Assembly: GCA_030152625.1 (NCBI GenBank)
Contig: JASLJD010000046.1
Span: forward strand, 1 to 11,353
From: Erysipelothrix sp.
GTDB taxonomy: Bacteria; Bacillota_I; Bacilli_A; Erysipelotrichales; Erysipelotrichaceae
Length of the DNA: 11,353 nucleotides
Direction: 5' to 3'
Shown here: positions 5,383 to 11,353 of the stretch, piece by piece
How the letters are laid out: each line of letters opens with the position of its first letter
How positions within the stretch are numbered: position 1 is the first letter of the stretch
The notes under the pieces: model-generated
Database searches by the model: none
Seen by the model: the letters and a program-made list of their open reading frames with translations, nothing else
What the model was told of the DNA's origin: nothing
Translations under genes and position numbers: made by a program

Positions 5383-6831
5383 ATGAAAAAAGAAAGTTTT
5401 TTCTTATTTAGAAGTAAAACTGTCGCGTTCTTGCAGGTGATTGCAAGTCTCTTGGCAGCATTTTTTGTCCTTAAGTTGAATGTCTTAACAGCGAAAAAAT
5501 CAGTTTATTTTCTTGTCACACTGACGCTGTTGACAGTGATGATGCTGGCATTGGTTTTAAAAACGACAGAAAACACACGTAAAAACATTATCAGTAAAAT
5601 TATCAGTGCTCTTTTAAGTTTAGTATTATTAATTGGAACCATTGGCGTCATACAAGGAGATAGTCTACTTAAAAAAGTTACCGGCGCTACCGTGGATACA
5701 CATCTCATTTCAGTGGTCGTCATGGAGGAAAGCCCTTATGAAAGCATTGAGGATGTGAAAGACTTTGTTTTTGGTGTTAATGAAACCATGGATGCAGACA
5801 ATATTTCCGAAGCTAAAAAGCAATTGGAACAAGAAGGCTATGCTATTCAAACAGAATCTTATGATCATTATCAAGGTTTAAGTGAAGCACTTCGTAATGG
5901 TGAAAAAGAAGTGATTCTTCTTAGCGAGGCGCATCGCTCGATTATTGATGAGGTGGACCCTGATTTCACTGAAGACACTCGGGTCATTCATACCTTGAAA
6001 TATGAAGAAGAAGTTGAAATTATCAATAAAAATACAAATGTTACAGGGGAGACCTTTAGTTTCTTTGTAACAGGTATCGATACGTATGGCCCGGTGTCAT
6101 CAGTATCACGTTCGGATGTGAACATGATTGTAACGGTTGATCCAAAGACACACCAAATTCTATTGACCAGTATTCCTCGTGATTATCATGTTAAGTTAGC
6201 GAGTTTTGGTGCATACGATAAATTAACACATGCAGGTATTTACGGTGTGGGTGAATCGGTGAGAACACTTGAAAATCTACTCGATATTGATATTGATTAT
6301 TACATTCGCGTTAATTTTTCATCGGTTGAAAGCATTGTCGATTCTTTAGGCGGGGTTGAGGTCTATTCATACTATGATTTCACAGCTTTTAATGGAACAA
6401 GTTTCCATAAAGGGATGAATTATGTCGATGGTAAAAAGGCCCTAACATTTGTTCGTGAGCGTAAAAACTTACCAAACGGAGATAATGACCGCGTTCGCCA
6501 TCAACAAGAACTCGTTAAAGGGATGATTAATAAGGCGCTTTCACCAGCTATTCTTACAAACTACACATCCATTCTTTCATCTGTATCGGGTAGTTTTGAA
6601 ACCAGTTTGCCCGAAAAAGATTTGAAGAAGCTCGTGAAGATGCAACTTGATAAAAATCCATCATGGGATATTCAACAGGTTCAGCTTAAAGGATGGGGCT
6701 CATATTCTACAAATACCTACTCTATGCCAGGTTGGAATTTGTATGTGATGGAACCCGATCTTGAGAGTGTTAATTATGTTTCGGATTTAATTCATCAAAT
6801 GGAAAAACATCAAACCATTTCCAATCAATAA
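5383..6831 (+). CDS. LCP (LytR-CpsA-Psr) family cell-wall glycopolymer ligase, CpsA type
   Basis: This 482-residue membrane-anchored enzyme has three N-terminal membrane segments (about 14-31, 41-60, 68-90), an extracellular accessory domain (about 100-215) and a C-terminal LCP domain (about 225-385). LCP motifs are intact: GID at 231-233, SRSDVNM at 242-248 (R243, D245), IPRD at 264-267 (R266), FVRERK at 356-361 and GDNDRVRHQQ at 366-375. These arginines and aspartate bind the pyrophosphate-lipid carrier. LCP enzymes move teichoic acid, capsule or other glycans from a lipid carrier onto peptidoglycan. Length and three-segment layout match streptococcal CpsA/Wzg and differ from the one-segment LytR/TagTUV form. 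No capsule or teichoic acid genes are adjacent, so the glycan is unknown. ATG 5383 is preceded by AAGGGAG; an ATG at 5378 is out of frame. The gene appears monocistronic. Confidence 0.9.
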   Translation: MKKESFFLFRSKTVAFLQVIASLLAAFFVLKLNVLTAKKSVYFLVTLTLLTVMMLALVLKTTENTRKNIISKIISALLSLVLLIGTIGVIQGDSLLKKVTGATVDTHLISVVVMEESPYESIEDVKDFVFGVNETMDADNISEAKKQLEQEGYAIQTESYDHYQGLSEALRNGEKEVILLSEAHRSIIDEVDPDFTEDTRVIHTLKYEEEVEIINKNTNVTGETFSFFVTGIDTYGPVSSVSRSDVNMIVTVDPKTHQILLTSIPRDYHVKLASFGAYDKLTHAGIYGVGESVRTLENLLDIDIDYYIRVNFSSVESIVDSLGGVEVYSYYDFTAFNGTSFHKGMNYVDGKKALTFVRERKNLPNGDNDRVRHQQELVKGMINKALSPAILTNYTSILSSVSGSFETSLPEKDLKKLVKMQLDKNPSWDIQQVQLKGWGSYSTNTYSMPGWNLYVMEPDLESVNYVSDLIHQMEKHQTISNQ

Positions 6832-6836
6832 AATAA

Positions 6837-6863
6837 AAAGGACACATCTCAGATGTGTCCTTT
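6837..6863. terminator. Bidirectional terminator between LCP gene and the minus-strand small gene
   Basis: AAAGGACACAT (6837-6847) pairs perfectly with ATGTGTCCTTT (6853-6863) around CTCAG. A-rich sequence lies on the left (AATAAAA) and T-rich on the right (TTTCTTTATT), so the hairpin can stop transcripts from both convergent genes. Confidence 0.85.
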
Positions 6864-6871
6864 CTTTATTA

Positions 6872-7096
6872 TTAGATGTACTCTTCTGTTTTGACAGAGA
6901 AGAGCAAGGTTCCGCCAATTGGATCTTTTTTAATTTCAGCCTTGGCGATTTTTGCGGCTGCTTCACGATCTTCCATATCACTTTCAAAATAAATACGGAT
7001 ACCATCTTTCTTAACAAACTTGAAAGAAGCTTCCTCACTTGCTTCTAAAATATCAATGATTTTATCTTGCATAATAGCACTGTTTACAATAATCAT
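6872..7096 (-). CDS. Small conserved-looking protein of unknown function (74 aa)
   Basis: I do not recognise a named family. The 74 residues predict a compact beta-alpha-beta-beta-alpha-beta order: MIIVNSAI, a helix MQDKIIDILEASEE, strands SFKFVKKDG and IRIYFESDM, a helix DREAAAKIAKAEIKK, and a final strand GGTLLFSVK. This would fit a small ferredoxin-like (ACT- or ABM-like) fold. It has no signal peptide, membrane segment or cysteine. It looks like a real gene: on the minus strand AAGGAAGG lies about 5 nt before the ATG, a plausible promoter lies upstream (7129-7157), and it ends just before a shared terminator. Met9 is an alternative start without its own ribosome binding site. It is the only minus-strand gene here, convergent to the LCP gene and divergent from the PTS cassette. 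The overlapping 83-codon minus-strand frame is a shadow. Confidence 0.75.
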   Translation of the reverse strand: MIIVNSAIMQDKIIDILEASEEASFKFVKKDGIRIYFESDMEDREAAAKIAKAEIKKDPIGGTLLFSVKTEEYI

Positions 7097-7128
7097 TTTT
7101 GCCTTCCTTTCTAAAATAATCTATCAAC

Positions 7129-7157
7129 ATTGTAGCAAAGTTTTTAAGGTTCAACAA
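7129..7157 (-). promoter_or_regulatory. Promoter of the small minus-strand gene
   Basis: Read on the minus strand, TTGTTG (7157-7152) and TACAAT (7134-7129) are 17 bp apart, and the start codon lies about 33 bp further on. The -35 box is weak (3 of 6) and the -10 box is good (5 of 6). Confidence 0.55.
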
Positions 7158-7207
7158 TCTTTTTTTAAGTGGTATTGAAATATTATTTTGAAAATGAGCA
7201 TAAAGGC

Positions 7208-7236
7208 TTGAAATTTATTTCCGAATAGGGTATTCT
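7208..7236 (+). promoter_or_regulatory. Promoter of the PTS/MupG-like cassette
   Basis: TTGAAA (7208-7213) and TATTCT (7231-7236) are spaced by exactly 17 bp. The predicted start near 7243 falls inside the cre site. The promoter is divergent from that of the small minus-strand gene, with about 50 bp between their -35 boxes. Confidence 0.65.
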
Positions 7237-7241
7237 ATTAA

Positions 7242-7255
7242 TGAAAGCACTAACA
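7242..7255. promoter_or_regulatory. cre site (CcpA operator) over the cassette transcription start
   Basis: TGAAAGCACTAACA matches the consensus TGWAARCGYTWNCW at 13 of 14 positions; only the central CG is CA. It starts 5 bp after the -10 box, a classic position for catabolite repression. It overlaps a small palindrome GCACT-AAC-AGTGC (7247-7259), which could be a second operator, for example for the RpiR-type regulator. Confidence 0.6.
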
Positions 7256-7278
7256 GTGCAGAAAGGGGAAAAGAAAAT

Positions 7279-8574
7279 ATGGATAGATTAACGCAATTTG
7301 TTGAGGAAAAATTAGCTCCTCCGTTAATTAAGTTCTCCCAACTTAAGTATGTTCAAGTTATGCAACGTACTGGGTTAGGGATTATGAGTTTACTTGTTAT
7401 TGGTTCATTGTTCTTGCTTGTTGCATCCTTTCCTGTAGAAGGTTGGTTAAACTTCTTAGGAGATTTCCGTTGGACGATCGCAGCAGCATCAGGAGTCGGT
7501 ACAGCGTTCTTAGCGCTTTACACAGTGATCACAACATCTTATGGTTTGGTTGAGTTCTACAATAAACGTGAAGGGGAAAATCACGACATTGTACAACCTA
7601 TGATCTTAGCTGTTGCTTCATTTTTACTCTTGAATCCAGCACAAACGGTACAAACAATTGTGGAGGGGCAAGCTGACCCAGGTTCATTCACAGGTATTCC
7701 AACAACATATCTTGGGGCACTTGGTGTCTTCTCAGCACTGATTGTTGCGATTATTACCGTTGAATTATATCGTTTCTTTGTTAACCGTAATATTGTTATT
7801 AAGATGCCAGAAGGTGTTCCACCAATGGTATCCCAAGCATTTACATCACTTATTCCAAGTGCAATTATCATTACTATGTGGTGGCTCATTGGACACGTTG
7901 CAAAAGTAAACGTGCCAGAAGTTATCGCAGGCGTCTTCCGTCCACTTGTTGCAGTTGGTGACACACCAGCAGTTGTTATTCTTGCAACATTCTTAAACCG
8001 TATTCTATGGTCAGTGGGTATTCATGGAAGTAATATTGTTAACTCAGTGGGTGGAACCATTTGGGGTCATATGTCAAATGTTAACTTGGAACTTGCTACA
8101 GCAGGTCAACCACTTGAATATACATTTACATCCGTCTTTATGGATAACTACATTTGGACAGGACTCTTCCCATTATCACTTGCATTATTACTTTCAAAAT
8201 CACCACGTCTCAAAGGACTCGGTGGACTTTCAATGGCAGCAGCACTTTTCAACATTGGTGAACCACTTATTTTCGGTCTTCCAATCATGCTTAACCCATT
8301 GATGATGATTCCATTTATCTTCAGCTATGTTATCTTAGCAATTGCCTCAATTATTCTTGTTAAGATTGGCTTGATCCCAGTACCATATCTCATGGTTTCT
8401 TGGATTACACCAGCACCAATTAAGACATACTTAGCTACAAACGGAAGCTTTGCAGCAGTACTCTTTGTCTTAGTTGGTTGGGTCTTCATGTTCTTAACAT
8501 TCTACCCATTCGTAAAAACAATGGAGAAACAAGACCTTGAAGAAATGGCAGCAGCAAAGGAAGCAGCGGAATAA
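7279..8574 (+). CDS. PTS sugar transporter subunit EIIC, lactose/cellobiose (CelB-like) family
   Basis: This 431-residue membrane protein of normal EIIC length has about ten hydrophobic segments. It starts with an amphipathic MDRLTQFVEEKLAPPLIKFS, as in CelB/ChbC-type EIICs. Family motifs present are GIHG at 247-250 (H249) and NIGEPLIFGLP at 325-335 with E328. In ChbC-type structures this Glu and His contact the sugar. The C-terminus is acidic and alanine-rich. No EIIB or EIIA domain is fused and none is in the window, so phosphoryl donors must come from elsewhere. The substrate is probably a beta-linked disaccharide, delivered as 6-phosphate to the MupG-like enzyme encoded 3 nt downstream. 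Codon use is more biased than in neighbours (ACA, CCA, GCA and ATT dominate), hinting at high expression. AAAGGGG lies about 10 nt before ATG 7279. It is probably repressed by CcpA. Confidence 0.9.
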   Translation: MDRLTQFVEEKLAPPLIKFSQLKYVQVMQRTGLGIMSLLVIGSLFLLVASFPVEGWLNFLGDFRWTIAAASGVGTAFLALYTVITTSYGLVEFYNKREGENHDIVQPMILAVASFLLLNPAQTVQTIVEGQADPGSFTGIPTTYLGALGVFSALIVAIITVELYRFFVNRNIVIKMPEGVPPMVSQAFTSLIPSAIIITMWWLIGHVAKVNVPEVIAGVFRPLVAVGDTPAVVILATFLNRILWSVGIHGSNIVNSVGGTIWGHMSNVNLELATAGQPLEYTFTSVFMDNYIWTGLFPLSLALLLSKSPRLKGLGGLSMAAALFNIGEPLIFGLPIMLNPLMMIPFIFSYVILAIASIILVKIGLIPVPYLMVSWITPAPIKTYLATNGSFAAVLFVLVGWVFMFLTFYPFVKTMEKQDLEEMAAAKEAAE

Positions 8575-8577
8575 AAT

Positions 8578-9612
8578 ATGTTAGGCATCTCTACTTACTT
8601 TAAAGATCTAGACTATGAGTATTTAAAGAGAGCCTCAGAACTTGGAGCGAAGTATCTTTTTACTTCGCTCCATATTCCTGAGGAGGATCTTTCCGATTTA
8701 GATCAAAGGCTTCCGGAGTTTCTTGAAAAAATTCAAGAATATAATCTTGCTTTGGTGCCGGATATTTCACCTAAAACATTTGAGAAACTCGGTGTTAAAG
8801 AAGGTGACTATCAAGCACTCAAAGAGATGGGTTTCAAGGCACTTCGTTTAGATTATGGTTTTGAAGACTATGAGCTTGTCAAAAAGTTACAAGAAGACTT
8901 TGAATTGATTTTAAATGCAAGTGTTGTGAACAAAGATGATTTAGTTAAAGCAAAAGAAGCTGGGGTTGATTTAGAAAAGATTTCAGTTCTTCACAACTTT
9001 TATCCTAAGACAGGAACGGGCTTACCTGTATCATCTTTTGAAAAACATAACAAAACTTTTGAAGAAATGAATATTAAAACGATGGCTTTTGTTGTCGGTG
9101 ACAAACTCAAGCGTTTTCCACTCTATGAAGGCTTACCAACTTTAGAAAAACATCGTATGATGCATCCTTACGTTGCGGCTGTTGAGCTGATTCATGAATA
9201 CGGTATTCATGATATTTTAATCGGCGACAGTGAAGCAGAATACCACACATTGGAATGGATTGAAGCGTATATGAAAGATCGTACCATGCACATTCCTGCT
9301 CACTTCGAAAAAGAGTATGAGCACATGTATGACAAAAGTTTCAATGTACGACGTGACTTATCTGAATCGATGGTACGTCTCCTTGCAGAGCGTACGGCCG
9401 ATATTCCAGTCCATAAAAACAATCAACAACACTATGGTAGCATCACCATGGAAAACAAACTTGCCGGACGTTACAGTGGAGAAATTTATATCAATAAGAT
9501 CGAAGCTCATTTCAGTCCACGTTCCAATGTTTTAGGTTTTATTCATCCAGATTTTCTTGGCTTGATAGACTACATTGATCGTGACACGAAAGTTCAATTC
9601 GTTCGTATCTAA
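8578..9612 (+). CDS. MupG/DUF871 family protein, probable cytoplasmic 6-phospho-glycosidase (GH170-like)
   Basis: This 344-residue protein has the two-domain DUF871 layout: an N-terminal TIM barrel (about 1-230) and a C-terminal cyclophilin-like domain (about 235-344). Barrel strand motifs visible are LGIS at 2-5, YLFTSL near 26-31, RLD at 90-92, HNFYPKTGTGL at 139-149 and GDSEA at 216-220. The C-terminal IPVHKNNQQHYGSITMENKL stretch and GEIYI are also typical. The best-known member, S. aureus MupG, splits MurNAc-6P-GlcNAc imported by a PTS during peptidoglycan recycling and founded GH170. Many DUF871 proteins sit beside PTS genes for unknown sugars. Here the flanking EIICs are lactose-family, not the MurP EIIBC type, and no MurQ etherase is visible, so another 6-phospho-disaccharide is as likely. 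The gene starts 3 nt after EIIC stops and lacks a strong ribosome binding site, suggesting coupled translation. A perfect 12-bp hairpin lies at codons 22-32. Confidence 0.85.
   Translation: MLGISTYFKDLDYEYLKRASELGAKYLFTSLHIPEEDLSDLDQRLPEFLEKIQEYNLALVPDISPKTFEKLGVKEGDYQALKEMGFKALRLDYGFEDYELVKKLQEDFELILNASVVNKDDLVKAKEAGVDLEKISVLHNFYPKTGTGLPVSSFEKHNKTFEEMNIKTMAFVVGDKLKRFPLYEGLPTLEKHRMMHPYVAAVELIHEYGIHDILIGDSEAEYHTLEWIEAYMKDRTMHIPAHFEKEYEHMYDKSFNVRRDLSESMVRLLAERTADIPVHKNNQQHYGSITMENKLAGRYSGEIYINKIEAHFSPRSNVLGFIHPDFLGLIDYIDRDTKVQFVRI
8643..8672 (+). repeat. Perfect 12-bp hairpin inside the MupG-like coding sequence
   Basis: TGGAGCGAAGTA (8643-8654) and TACTTCGCTCCA (8661-8672) are exact inverse complements around the loop TCTTTT. 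The hairpin lies about 65 nt into the gene and codes for the conserved LGAKYLFTSLH segment. No T-run follows, so it is not a standard terminator. Confidence 0.8.
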
Positions 9613-9638
9613 AAGAAGGAAGAGCTGCTTCTTTTTTT
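9611..9638 (+). terminator. Weak intrinsic terminator after the MupG-like gene
   Basis: AAAAGAAG (9611-9618) can pair with CTTCTTTT (9628-9635) over a 9-nt loop, with an alternative inner stem GAAG-AGCTG-CTTC (9619-9631). A run of seven Ts ends at 9638. The stem is AT-rich and loose, so partial read-through into the second EIIC gene is expected. Confidence 0.5.
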
Positions 9639-9657
9639 AATGAAAGCACGTTATAAT
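9629..9657 (+). promoter_or_regulatory. Possible internal promoter with cre-like sequence before the second EIIC
   Basis: A perfect TATAAT at 9652-9657 lies 25 bp before the second EIIC start. The -35 position (TTCTTT, 9629-9634) is poor. The spacer holds TGAAAGCACGTTAT (9641-9654), 11 of 14 to the cre consensus. It shares the 13-mer TTAATGAAAGCAC (9637-9649) with the main cassette promoter (7238-7250). Confidence 0.4.
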
Positions 9658-9682
9658 AGGATGTGTTAGAAAGTAGGATATT

Positions 9683-10861
9683 ATGCAAAAAATCATCACC
9701 AGCTTGCAAACAAGCAAGTCATTAAACGCCATTAAAAATGCCGTGAACCAAAGCGGATTTTACCAACTTGGCATCGCTTTTATTATTTTTACATTCACTT
9801 TAACGGAGAAATATTTTACGATTCCGGAGACAGTCAACTTTTTTGTCTACCTTGCATACATTGTTTCTCTTTTATATTTATCGGTTCTATTATCACGAAA
9901 TGTGATTAAGGCTATGTTCGATGATGAAATATCAGAGCATTTGCTTCATTTTTCATCTTATCTTGTTTTGGTTTTTGCCTTACCATTTTTAAATCAAATG
10001 CAATTTTTCTCTCTTTTTCCTTTTTTCAGCTTATGGCTTGCCTGGGGGCTATCTTGGTTGGCTAAAGTTGCACAAAAATGTCAAGTTAAGAACCAAAACA
10101 GACCCCTAGCGGTTGATAATTTCTATAATCAAACCCTACCGATCATCGCTCTTATTTTACTTGTGCTCATTCCCTTTGGGATTTATATGAAAATTTTTCC
10201 AGCATTAATCACTTTACATTTTAAAATCCTTTATCTTCTTAGCCGCTTTCCGGTTCTATTCATTGTTTTAATGATCACGCTTTATTTTTGGTATAAAGGT
10301 TTACATGGGGTTGCGGTGGTTGCGAATGTGATGCGACCTTTTTGGTTTTCAATGCTTCTTTACAACGGGCAAGCGGTCATGATGGGTGAAGTTCCAGCCT
10401 ATATTAGCACGGAGGCTTTCATATCACAGTTTGTATGGTTAGGTGGATCGGGTGGAACATTGGGTCTTGCGATAGCTATGCGCTATTTTGCTCAAAGCAA
10501 AGAATTGAAACAACTCGGTGAAGATGTGTTTAATCCAAGTATTCATAACATCAATGAAAATGTTATTTTTGGGACGCCCATTGTCGATAATCCTTATTTC
10601 AAATGGCCTTTTTTCTTGTCACCAATCATTACCATGTCGATTGCTTATTATGCGATCAGTATGAATTGGATTCCTAATTTGGTGATTCCTTCACCCTGGG
10701 TTTTACCCATTCCGATTGGCGTATTTTTCTCATCACTTGGATCGATTAAGGCTGTTTTCTTTTCGACAATATTGATTGTTTTATCTTTTCTCATTTACTA
10801 TCCGTTCTTCAAAGCCTATGATCGAAGTTTATTAGAAAAGGAGGTTAAGGAATGTGAGTAG
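9683..10861 (+). CDS. Second, divergent PTS EIIC-like protein (lactose/cellobiose family)
   Basis: This 392-residue protein with about nine or ten membrane segments is some 40 residues shorter than the first EIIC and much diverged from it. Family landmarks remain: GLHG at 206-209 (H208), NINENVIFGTPIVDNP from 289 with E292, and a C-terminal YYPFF(K)xYD stretch matching FYPFVKTME of the first EIIC. Asn293 replaces the usual Pro of NEP, and Asp replaces Leu in the LNP that follows. The sugar-contacting Glu and His are kept, so it is probably functional but of different specificity. No EIIA or EIIB is fused. The ribosome binding site is modest (AGTAGGA). Codon use is less biased than in the first EIIC. 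Its stop overlaps the regulator gene by 8 bp, so the two are translated together. A non-transporting sensor role is possible but unproven. Confidence 0.85.
   Translation: MQKIITSLQTSKSLNAIKNAVNQSGFYQLGIAFIIFTFTLTEKYFTIPETVNFFVYLAYIVSLLYLSVLLSRNVIKAMFDDEISEHLLHFSSYLVLVFALPFLNQMQFFSLFPFFSLWLAWGLSWLAKVAQKCQVKNQNRPLAVDNFYNQTLPIIALILLVLIPFGIYMKIFPALITLHFKILYLLSRFPVLFIVLMITLYFWYKGLHGVAVVANVMRPFWFSMLLYNGQAVMMGEVPAYISTEAFISQFVWLGGSGGTLGLAIAMRYFAQSKELKQLGEDVFNPSIHNINENVIFGTPIVDNPYFKWPFFLSPIITMSIAYYAISMNWIPNLVIPSPWVLPIPIGVFFSSLGSIKAVFFSTILIVLSFLIYYPFFKAYDRSLLEKEVKECE
10838..10844 (+). promoter_or_regulatory. Strong ribosome binding site setting the GTG start of the regulator
   Basis: AAGGAGG is a full match to the anti-Shine-Dalgarno end of 16S rRNA and lies 9 nt before GTG 10854. 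It is inside the end of the second EIIC gene and decides the non-ATG start. Confidence 0.75.
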
Positions 10862-11353
10862 TTTATATCGCATCAAAGAAAATAAGGGGAGTTATACTGA
10901 AACTGAAGATAAGATTGCAGACTATATCTTGAAAAACAAAGAAGACGTTATTCGTATGTCAGCTCAGGAACTCGCAGAAGAAGTTGCAAGTTCCGCTGCA
11001 GCGATTATTCGTTTTTCCAAAAAAATTGGTTACAGTGGCTTTACAGAGCTCAAACTCGAACTTGCGAAGGCTGAAGACTTGGAAGAAGAAAGTGATTTCG
11101 ATAGCTTAATTAAAAAATCGGATAGTCTAAAAATGGTTGTGAAAAAAAGTGAAGTTGAGAATATTCAGACCTTCAAAAACACCTATCGCCTCATAGACCT
11201 CAGTGTTTTAGAAGAAGTTAGTCAAGAATTAAAGGAAGCACGAACAGTCTATTTGGTTGGTCTTGGTGGATCGGGCGTGGTTTGTGAAGACTTGTATCAA
11301 AAGCTAATTCGTCTTAATGTTAACGCTCACTACTACCGTGACTTTCATCTTCT
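10854..11353 (+). CDS. RpiR/MurR-family transcriptional regulator (3' end outside window)
   Basis: The frame opens with GTG 10854 and stays open to the right edge, giving 166 complete codons. Residues 1-80 form the RpiR-type helix-turn-helix: SLYRIKENKGSYTETEDKIADYIL, then MSAQELAEEVASSAAAIIRFSKKIGYSGFTELKLEL, where SSAAAIIRFSKKIGYSGF is the recognition-helix signature. After a linker rich in Glu and Lys, a SIS sugar-phosphate domain begins with TVYLVGLGGSGVVCEDL near residues 132-148, containing the phosphate-binding GxGGS-type loop. Such proteins sense phosphosugars; MurR, for example, senses MurNAc-6P. Full length is expected near 280 residues, so roughly 110 are missing. It overlaps the second EIIC gene by 8 bp and most likely controls the cassette, perhaps through the palindrome at 7247-7259. 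The first codons lack a convincing alternative start. Confidence 0.9.
   Translation, partial: MSSLYRIKENKGSYTETEDKIADYILKNKEDVIRMSAQELAEEVASSAAAIIRFSKKIGYSGFTELKLELAKAEDLEEESDFDSLIKKSDSLKMVVKKSEVENIQTFKNTYRLIDLSVLEEVSQELKEARTVYLVGLGGSGVVCEDLYQKLIRLNVNAHYYRDFHL

Noticed and set aside
5383..6831. Start of a capsule locus
   Set aside because: The LCP gene is followed directly by a terminator and an opposite-strand gene, with no glycosyltransferase, kinase or flippase genes nearby.
6787..7038. 83-codon minus-strand frame overlapping the small gene
   Set aside because: It runs through the shared terminator and into the LCP gene. The 74-residue frame has the ribosome binding site and promoter.
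7581..7964. 127-codon minus-strand frame inside the first EIIC gene
   Set aside because: It results from the strongly biased codons of the EIIC gene read backwards, with no ribosome binding site or promoter.
8643..8672. Terminator inside the MupG-like gene
   Set aside because: The hairpin is strong but is followed by TATTCCTG and not a T-run, so intrinsic termination is unlikely.
8578..9612. Calling the enzyme a true MupG with MurNAc-GlcNAc as substrate
   Set aside because: The family match is good, but no MurQ or MurP-type EIIBC is in the window and the EIICs are lactose-family, so the substrate is left open.

Overview
The window reads as chromosome of a low-GC Gram-positive bacterium (Bacillota). 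The sequence is AT-rich, with AGGAGG-type ribosome binding sites, TTGACA/TATAAT promoters, U-run terminators, a CcpA-type cre site, a lipoprotein metal receptor and a CpsA-type LCP protein. Lactobacillales or Erysipelotrichia are the best guesses; no marker here fixes the genus. Almost all bases are genic. I see no tRNA, rRNA, IS element, CRISPR array or phage gene.

Layout. (1) 1-263: C-terminal end of a gene that looks like rmuC. (2) 334-2464: a DUF1538 membrane protein overlapping a protein made of two tandem P-II-like domains, closed by a strong terminator. (3) 2529-5258: an ABC importer (ATPase, permease, lipoprotein receptor) with manganese-type ligands. Its consensus promoter is flanked by two near-identical inverted DtxR/MntR-like operators, and the unit ends in a terminator. 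(4) 5324-6863: a stand-alone LCP (LytR-CpsA-Psr) protein of capsule type and a bidirectional terminator. (5) 6872-7157, minus strand: a 74-residue protein of unknown function with its own promoter. (6) 7208-11353: a sugar cassette with a cre-controlled promoter, a lactose/cellobiose-family PTS EIIC, a MupG/DUF871 (GH170-like) phospho-glycosidase, a weak terminator plus possible new promoter, a second divergent EIIC, and the start of an RpiR/MurR-type regulator cut by the window edge.

How the genes work together. The DUF1538 and P-II-like pair is probably a transporter with its own nucleotide- or ligand-sensing regulator. The three ABC genes import Mn2+ and are likely shut off by a metal-loaded DtxR-family repressor. 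The sugar cassette probably brings in a disaccharide as its 6-phosphate, cleaves it in the cytoplasm, and is controlled by CcpA and by a sugar-phosphate-sensing RpiR protein. No EIIA or EIIB gene is in view, so these must lie downstream or elsewhere.

The most interesting points are the DUF1538/tandem P-II module, the PTS cassette with two unlike EIICs around a GH170-like enzyme, and a 12-bp perfect hairpin inside the enzyme's coding sequence.
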